Of a stretch of DNA of 64,000 nt, positions 60,001 through 64,000 are shown in pieces. Made by a program: the position numbers and the translations under genes. Under the pieces are notes generated by a model. It was given only the letters and a program-made list of their open reading frames with translations. It did no database searches and was not told where the DNA came from. Source of the DNA: Anthopleura xanthogrammica (lineage: Eukaryota > Cnidaria > Anthozoa > Actiniaria > Actiniidae); NCBI GenBank assembly GCA_964019055.1, contig OZ025206.1, forward strand, positions 25,118,906 to 25,182,905, given 5' to 3'. How positions within the stretch are numbered: the first letter of the stretch is position 1; every line of letters begins with the position of its first letter.

Positions 60001-63000
60001 AGCTAGACTAAGGGGCTGAGGGAGGGGGGAGCATCAGATGCCTGACATATATATATGGGATGACGATTTTGGTTTAGAAACTCGATCTATATAAACAAGA
60101 GAGAGCTTTGTGTATTAATGATGTTGAAGAAAAGCTGATTTTAACTTACCGCGATAACTACGCCCTCACTTTCATCTGCACTGGAAACTTCGTCTGAAAC
60201 CTGCGAAAAAATTACAATAAAATGAGGTAAAAGCCACCAAAACACTTGAAGATAAAGAACAAAGAAACAGCGAAAAAAACTTGCCCAGCGTACCATAAAC
60301 ACACCCAACTCGCACTCATCTACATTGTAACTGAGTTCTTCAAAGGCATCAAACCATTCCTGCAAAATGAAATGAAAGACAATATTATTCTAAAATGAAA
60401 CTATCAAAAAAAATTCAAAAGAAAGAAAAAGACAGAAGAAAAAAGAAAAAACAAGCAAAAAAGTTAAATTTAGTGAATGTACCTCAGACACGTCATCCTT
60501 AGTCACACTACTGCATTCTGCATCAAACCATTCCTGGAAAATGAGATGAAATATAGAAATATTAAATGAGACACTCGAAAATGAAGGAGAACACCAGAGA
60601 AAAAGGAAAGGCAAGCGAAGTAAGTTAATTTTGGTGTACCTCATATACGTCATCACCCTCAGTCACACTACTACATACTTCACAGGCATCAAACCATTCC
60701 TGGGAAAAAAAGAAAAATGAAAACCATCAACACACTTGAAAAGAAAGAAAAATACCGATCGAAAAAACTGAAACAAAATACTAGTGGAGAAAAGAATTTT
60801 AATATACATCACCCGATTTTCACTTACATCACTCGATTCTGCGTATTCTTCAACGCATTGCTGCAGAAAGTAGAAAGCAAAGAAATAATCTAAAAAGTTC
60901 AATTTAATCCCCTCTCGCTAACTGAACTGATGATTCTGTTCATTCCTCTAATTGTTTTTAAACCTGTTACATATACCAAGTTTTCCAGAAATCAGGGTCA
61001 ATTCGTCAAACAAGCACTTAAACGATCATCGCTCTGCTAGGAAGCCCTGATTTGGGATTAGTTTTATGTTTAGTGATGGTTTACCAGGACCATACTTCCA
61101 GACATCGAGTGCTGTAGCATCGTATGGACTTACGGCTACGCTGGAGATTTCGACCCCAACACCGCTATCCTGGGAGGAATTACACCAACTGATCAGGAAG
61201 CTCGACCGAAGCCTAAGGGAGAGGTTAGTCGGCCCCTAGACCGTAGATGATTAACCCCTTGCTATGATTAGCAAACCCGGTTGGCACTTGTGTTACTGAT
61301 GACTAAGCTCCCATGCTCACTTCTTTCCATGTGGGACGCGAAAAAAAATCTTTTTTTAACAGTTGTGCATGAGAAGACACATGAATATGGATGCAACTCA
61401 AACAAAAAATCTTATTCTCTTGTTCCATAATGGGAAAACATTGTAACGTAACGATAAGGTGCATTGATTTTTACTGACCTTCAGAGTTCTTGTGTTGTCG
61501 TCTTCTTTGATGTATGTATCTGTAATAAATAATAGAAATATGTATATATAAAACTTGAATTTAGGAGGACAAAGCTTCCACTACGACATACAAGCGATTG
61601 CGAATGAAGTGCTGTGGTAAATAGCAATTAAGACACAGGAATGTAGCGAAAGGGATGTGATGGTCCTGTGATTGGTCACGGACCGCGGAATACCTTAAAA
61701 AGTGGTGGGGCTATATTATAGACTAGTATGGGAAAACGTGCTTGGACTAATATGGCTAAAGCTAGCCCTAGCTACCAGCCCCTCCCCTTGCGCGGTCCCT
61801 GTGGATGGATATTGGAATCTTATGCCTTTAATTCAGTACTACATGTAGTGTACCTGACGAACTTGTTTCGTTCTGTTTCCTCTCAGTTTTGTCAAACCTA
61901 AACATGAACAAGTGGTAAAATATGTTGAAAATATGTTTGGTAAACTGTCGGGTAAAAATAGATAGACGTTACGACTTACCATTTGGAAATAAGAAACACA
62001 AGTACTAAAAGTGAAACAATAGACCCAAGGCACACCAAGGGACAAGAAGACGTTCCCTCAACTGCTGGGTGGTACACCACCAATGAAGTGTTGCATGAAA
62101 CTGAATAAAAAAATGGAAGAAGATGGAAAAGATATAAAAATTAATCATACCCCACCCATCACTTGTTGTTCCATACTCCCCTACCCCACCCATCACTTGT
62201 TGTTCCATACTCCCCTACCCCACCCATCACTTCTTGTTCCATACTCCCCTACCCCACCCATCACTTGTTGTTCCATACTCCCCTACCCCACCCATCACTT
62301 GTTGTTCAATACTCTCCTACCCCACCCATCACTTCTTCTTCCATACTCCCCTACCCCACCCATCACTTCTTGTTCCATACTCCCCTACCCCACCCATCAC
62401 TTCTTGTTCCATACTCCCCTACCTCACCCATCACTTCTTGTTCCATACTCCCCTACCTCACCCATCACTTCTTGTTCCATACTCCCCCACCATTTATCTT
62501 TCATAGTTTTTATACCTGTGTTGTATATTTCCTCCTGTATATATTGTGTTGTTGTAGAATTGTGCTGTTGTTGTGTTGATGGAGAAACTAAAGGAAAAAA
62601 AACAGATAATCATTTAGCCAATGCTTGAGAAAAGTTAACAAATAGAAAAAAAAATCTTAAGTAAGGTTGTAATTTCTAAAACTTTCACATGAGTTTCCTA
62701 TTCCTTTTCTTCAGTTTATCTTTTTTTAATTTCCTTTATTACTACATCTTATAATTCTTTCAATTTCGTCTTATTTTTTCCCAATTAATCCTGATTTTAT
62801 TTTCAGAAGCCGCTTTAGTACTTGTGTAACAATTAAGTATCATTATTGCAATTTCCTTCAAACATTAAGTTAAGATATATTCTACCTGCTTCCAATGTAA
62901 CTTCCTTTAAAATTGCATGAGCCTCCAGTAGTTTCCGTTGCTCTGCAAAGAAATAAACGAGTACAGAATTAGATATTTATTCAATGTCATCAAACATTAT

Positions 63001-63209
63001 ATACTTGTTGAAAAGTGGAAGCACAGAACGCGCGGAAATCAAGCAAGACGCAATTTCTTGCGCTAGAATCATGTGATCCCCGGATATTTACCTGTTTTAA
63101 TAGAGCTGACATTTTTCCCCTTTGTATTACCAAATATAAAATATTCGATGCAAAATTCTATTCCATAAAAGAATAAGAAAACGCCGGTAAATATCACGAC
63201 TTCAATCAT
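57016..63209 (-). CDS. Array copy 7: two-pass acidic-tail membrane protein (intact)
   Basis: Exon 1 is 63092..63209, exon 2 62886..62942, exon 3 61980..62100, exon 16 58330..58409 (the full 80 nt) and the last exon 57016..57081. No frame break or lost splice site was found. The middle exons resemble copy 1 (FEELSYNVDECELG in exon 9, and no small extra exon before exon 6), while the 3' end resembles copy 5. Exon 12 has NRSCR where others have NPASR, and exon 1 has GNTKGKNV for GNAKGKHV. Intron 13 carries a short deletion with rearranged sequence at 58864-58887. Confidence 0.85.
57567..57935. repeat. 53-bp minisatellite, copy 7
   Basis: About seven units. The first four match copy 5; the last three differ. 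Confidence 0.92.
61040..61350 (+). repeat. Inverted repeat A, intron-5 arm, copy 7
   Basis: Same element, full length. Confidence 0.88.
62148..62493. repeat. 34-bp minisatellite, copy 7 (about 10 units)
   Basis: Same unit with its own variant order, including a CTTCTTCTTCC unit. Confidence 0.95.
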
Positions 63210-63271
63210 TGTAATGTTATCGTTTGCGCTACCAAGCTAAAACTGAAGTCATTAGTCTAATGAGGTGTTTG

Positions 63272-63350
63272 TGACGTAATGTTTCGAACGCGCGCGAAAT
63301 GACGTCATGTTCGAAAATGACCAAATATGGCAAATAGTATAGACGTCATC
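63272..63350 (-). promoter_or_regulatory. Copy-7 promoter: CRE/CArG cluster, distal CRE degraded
   Basis: TGACGTAA 63272, TGACGTCA 63300 and CCAAATATGG 63321. The distal site reads AGACGTCA near 63342. Confidence 0.6.
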
Positions 63351-63753
63351 ACAGGAAGCCCAAGCTTGGTTTTTGTGTCTTTATATTACAGTAAATGCAT
63401 GTAGTTAAAAAGTTACTACTCATAATGAATAGAAAGTTTTATTGTGATAAAATGTACGGCCAGTTTCAGCCGCGTGGACTGATGAGTTCTTTATTATTTT
63501 CAGCTAGCTGGTTCTGAAATGCTATATCGAGCTCAATAAACACTGGTAGATCGCGACAAGTGAAAATCTGCAGACTTCAGGTTTGCATGTTCTTCTTACA
63601 TGTTTTTCATGTGTCCATTTACACTAGTTCCAGTCTTTCTCCCATTGATTTCTACTGTCGTATCCTTTCAATAACTGCAAGAAAAACGCCTCCTGTTAAA
63701 GAAGTCTCTTAAAGAAAAAAACACCACAGGGTAGCGTGCAAATAAATGTCTCG

Positions 63754-64000
63754 GGATTTTTTTCGCGTCCCACATGGAAAGAAGAGAGCATGGGAGGTTA
63801 GCCATCAGTAACACAAGCTCCATACCGGGTTTGCTGGTCATAGCAAGGGGTTAATCATCTACGGTCTAGGGGCCGACTAACCTCTCCCTTAGGCTTCGGT
63901 CGAGCTTCCTGATCAGTTGGTATAATTCCTCCCAGGATAGCGGTGTTGGGGTCGAAATCTCCAGCGTAGCCGTAAGTCCATACGATGCTACAGCACTCGA
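63754..64000 (-). repeat. Inverted repeat A, upstream arm, copy 7 (cut by window end)
   Basis: Matches the arm at 14508 closely, including the GAGAGCATGGGAGGTTAGCC version. Confidence 0.88.

Larger units (their letters stand above)
9820..64000 (-). repeat. Tandem array of seven gene-containing units
   Basis: The same 3'-end landmark recurs at about 9820, 15549, 23597, 31828, 40475, 48491 and 56935, giving steps of 5.7, 8.0, 8.2, 8.6, 8.0 and 8.4 kb. All units have the same orientation. Copies are nearly identical over long stretches, differing in minisatellite length, insertions and point changes. The right end of the window (63745-64000) matches the inter-unit element at 14495-14750, so the array runs on past the window. 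Confidence 0.97.
63210..64000. other. Region upstream of copy 7 to the window end
   Basis: Copy-7 promoter with two intact CRE-type sites and a CArG box, then arm A running off the window. No SINE or TTAA-MITE here. Confidence 0.7.

Overview
This is nuclear DNA of an invertebrate animal. Genes are broken into short exons with GT-AG introns. There are tRNA-derived SINEs, small inverted-repeat transposons, a long tetranucleotide microsatellite and minisatellites, and no operons. The style (AT-rich, compact introns, SINE type) would suit a cnidarian such as a coral or sea anemone, but the species is inferred, not shown.

Left flank (1-9819). The first exons of an ASPP-family (p53-binding/PP1-regulatory) gene lie on the minus strand (2297 down to 1, continuing off the window). 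About 400 bp away, head to head, a complete nine-exon DNA polymerase eta gene (POLH, 2695-8894, plus strand, 680 codons) carries the catalytic Y-family core, several PCNA-binding-like motifs, a UBZ ubiquitin-binding zinc finger and a C-terminal PIP box. Its introns hold a TA-flanked MITE, a tRNA-SINE and a (CCAT)n tract.

Tandem array (about 9820 to beyond 64000). The rest of the window is seven head-to-tail copies, mostly 8.0-8.6 kb each, of one minus-strand gene. Almost none of it shows as long open reading frames because its 20 coding exons are 33-121 bp. I reconstructed it exon by exon from splice signals. In copy 2 (15630-21870) the 20 exons join without a frame break into 1371 nt, a 456-residue protein. 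An in-frame stop lies 10 codons before the ATG, and there are two hydrophobic segments (about residues 3-27 and 79-97). A long acidic, partly cysteine-containing tail follows, including tandemly duplicated mini-exons that begin Glu-Trp-Phe-Asp or Glu-Cys, and the protein ends in a very basic 21-residue tail. I do not recognise the family.

Copies 2, 3, 4 and 7 look intact. Copy 1 has lost its promoter and first four exons, copy 5 has a 1-nt deletion in exon 16, and copy 6 has lost the AG acceptor of exon 19. Each copy contains a 53-bp minisatellite in intron 17, and copies 2-7 a 34-bp minisatellite in intron 2; both vary in copy number. A ~300-bp repeat in intron 5 has an inverted partner upstream of the gene, bracketing the promoter and 5' exons. 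Promoters carry three CRE-type sites and, in four copies, a CArG box. The copies form a mosaic, indicating repeated unequal exchange or conversion. Gaps downstream of copies 5 and 7 (upstream of copies 4 and 6) also carry a SINE fragment and TTAA-flanked MITEs.
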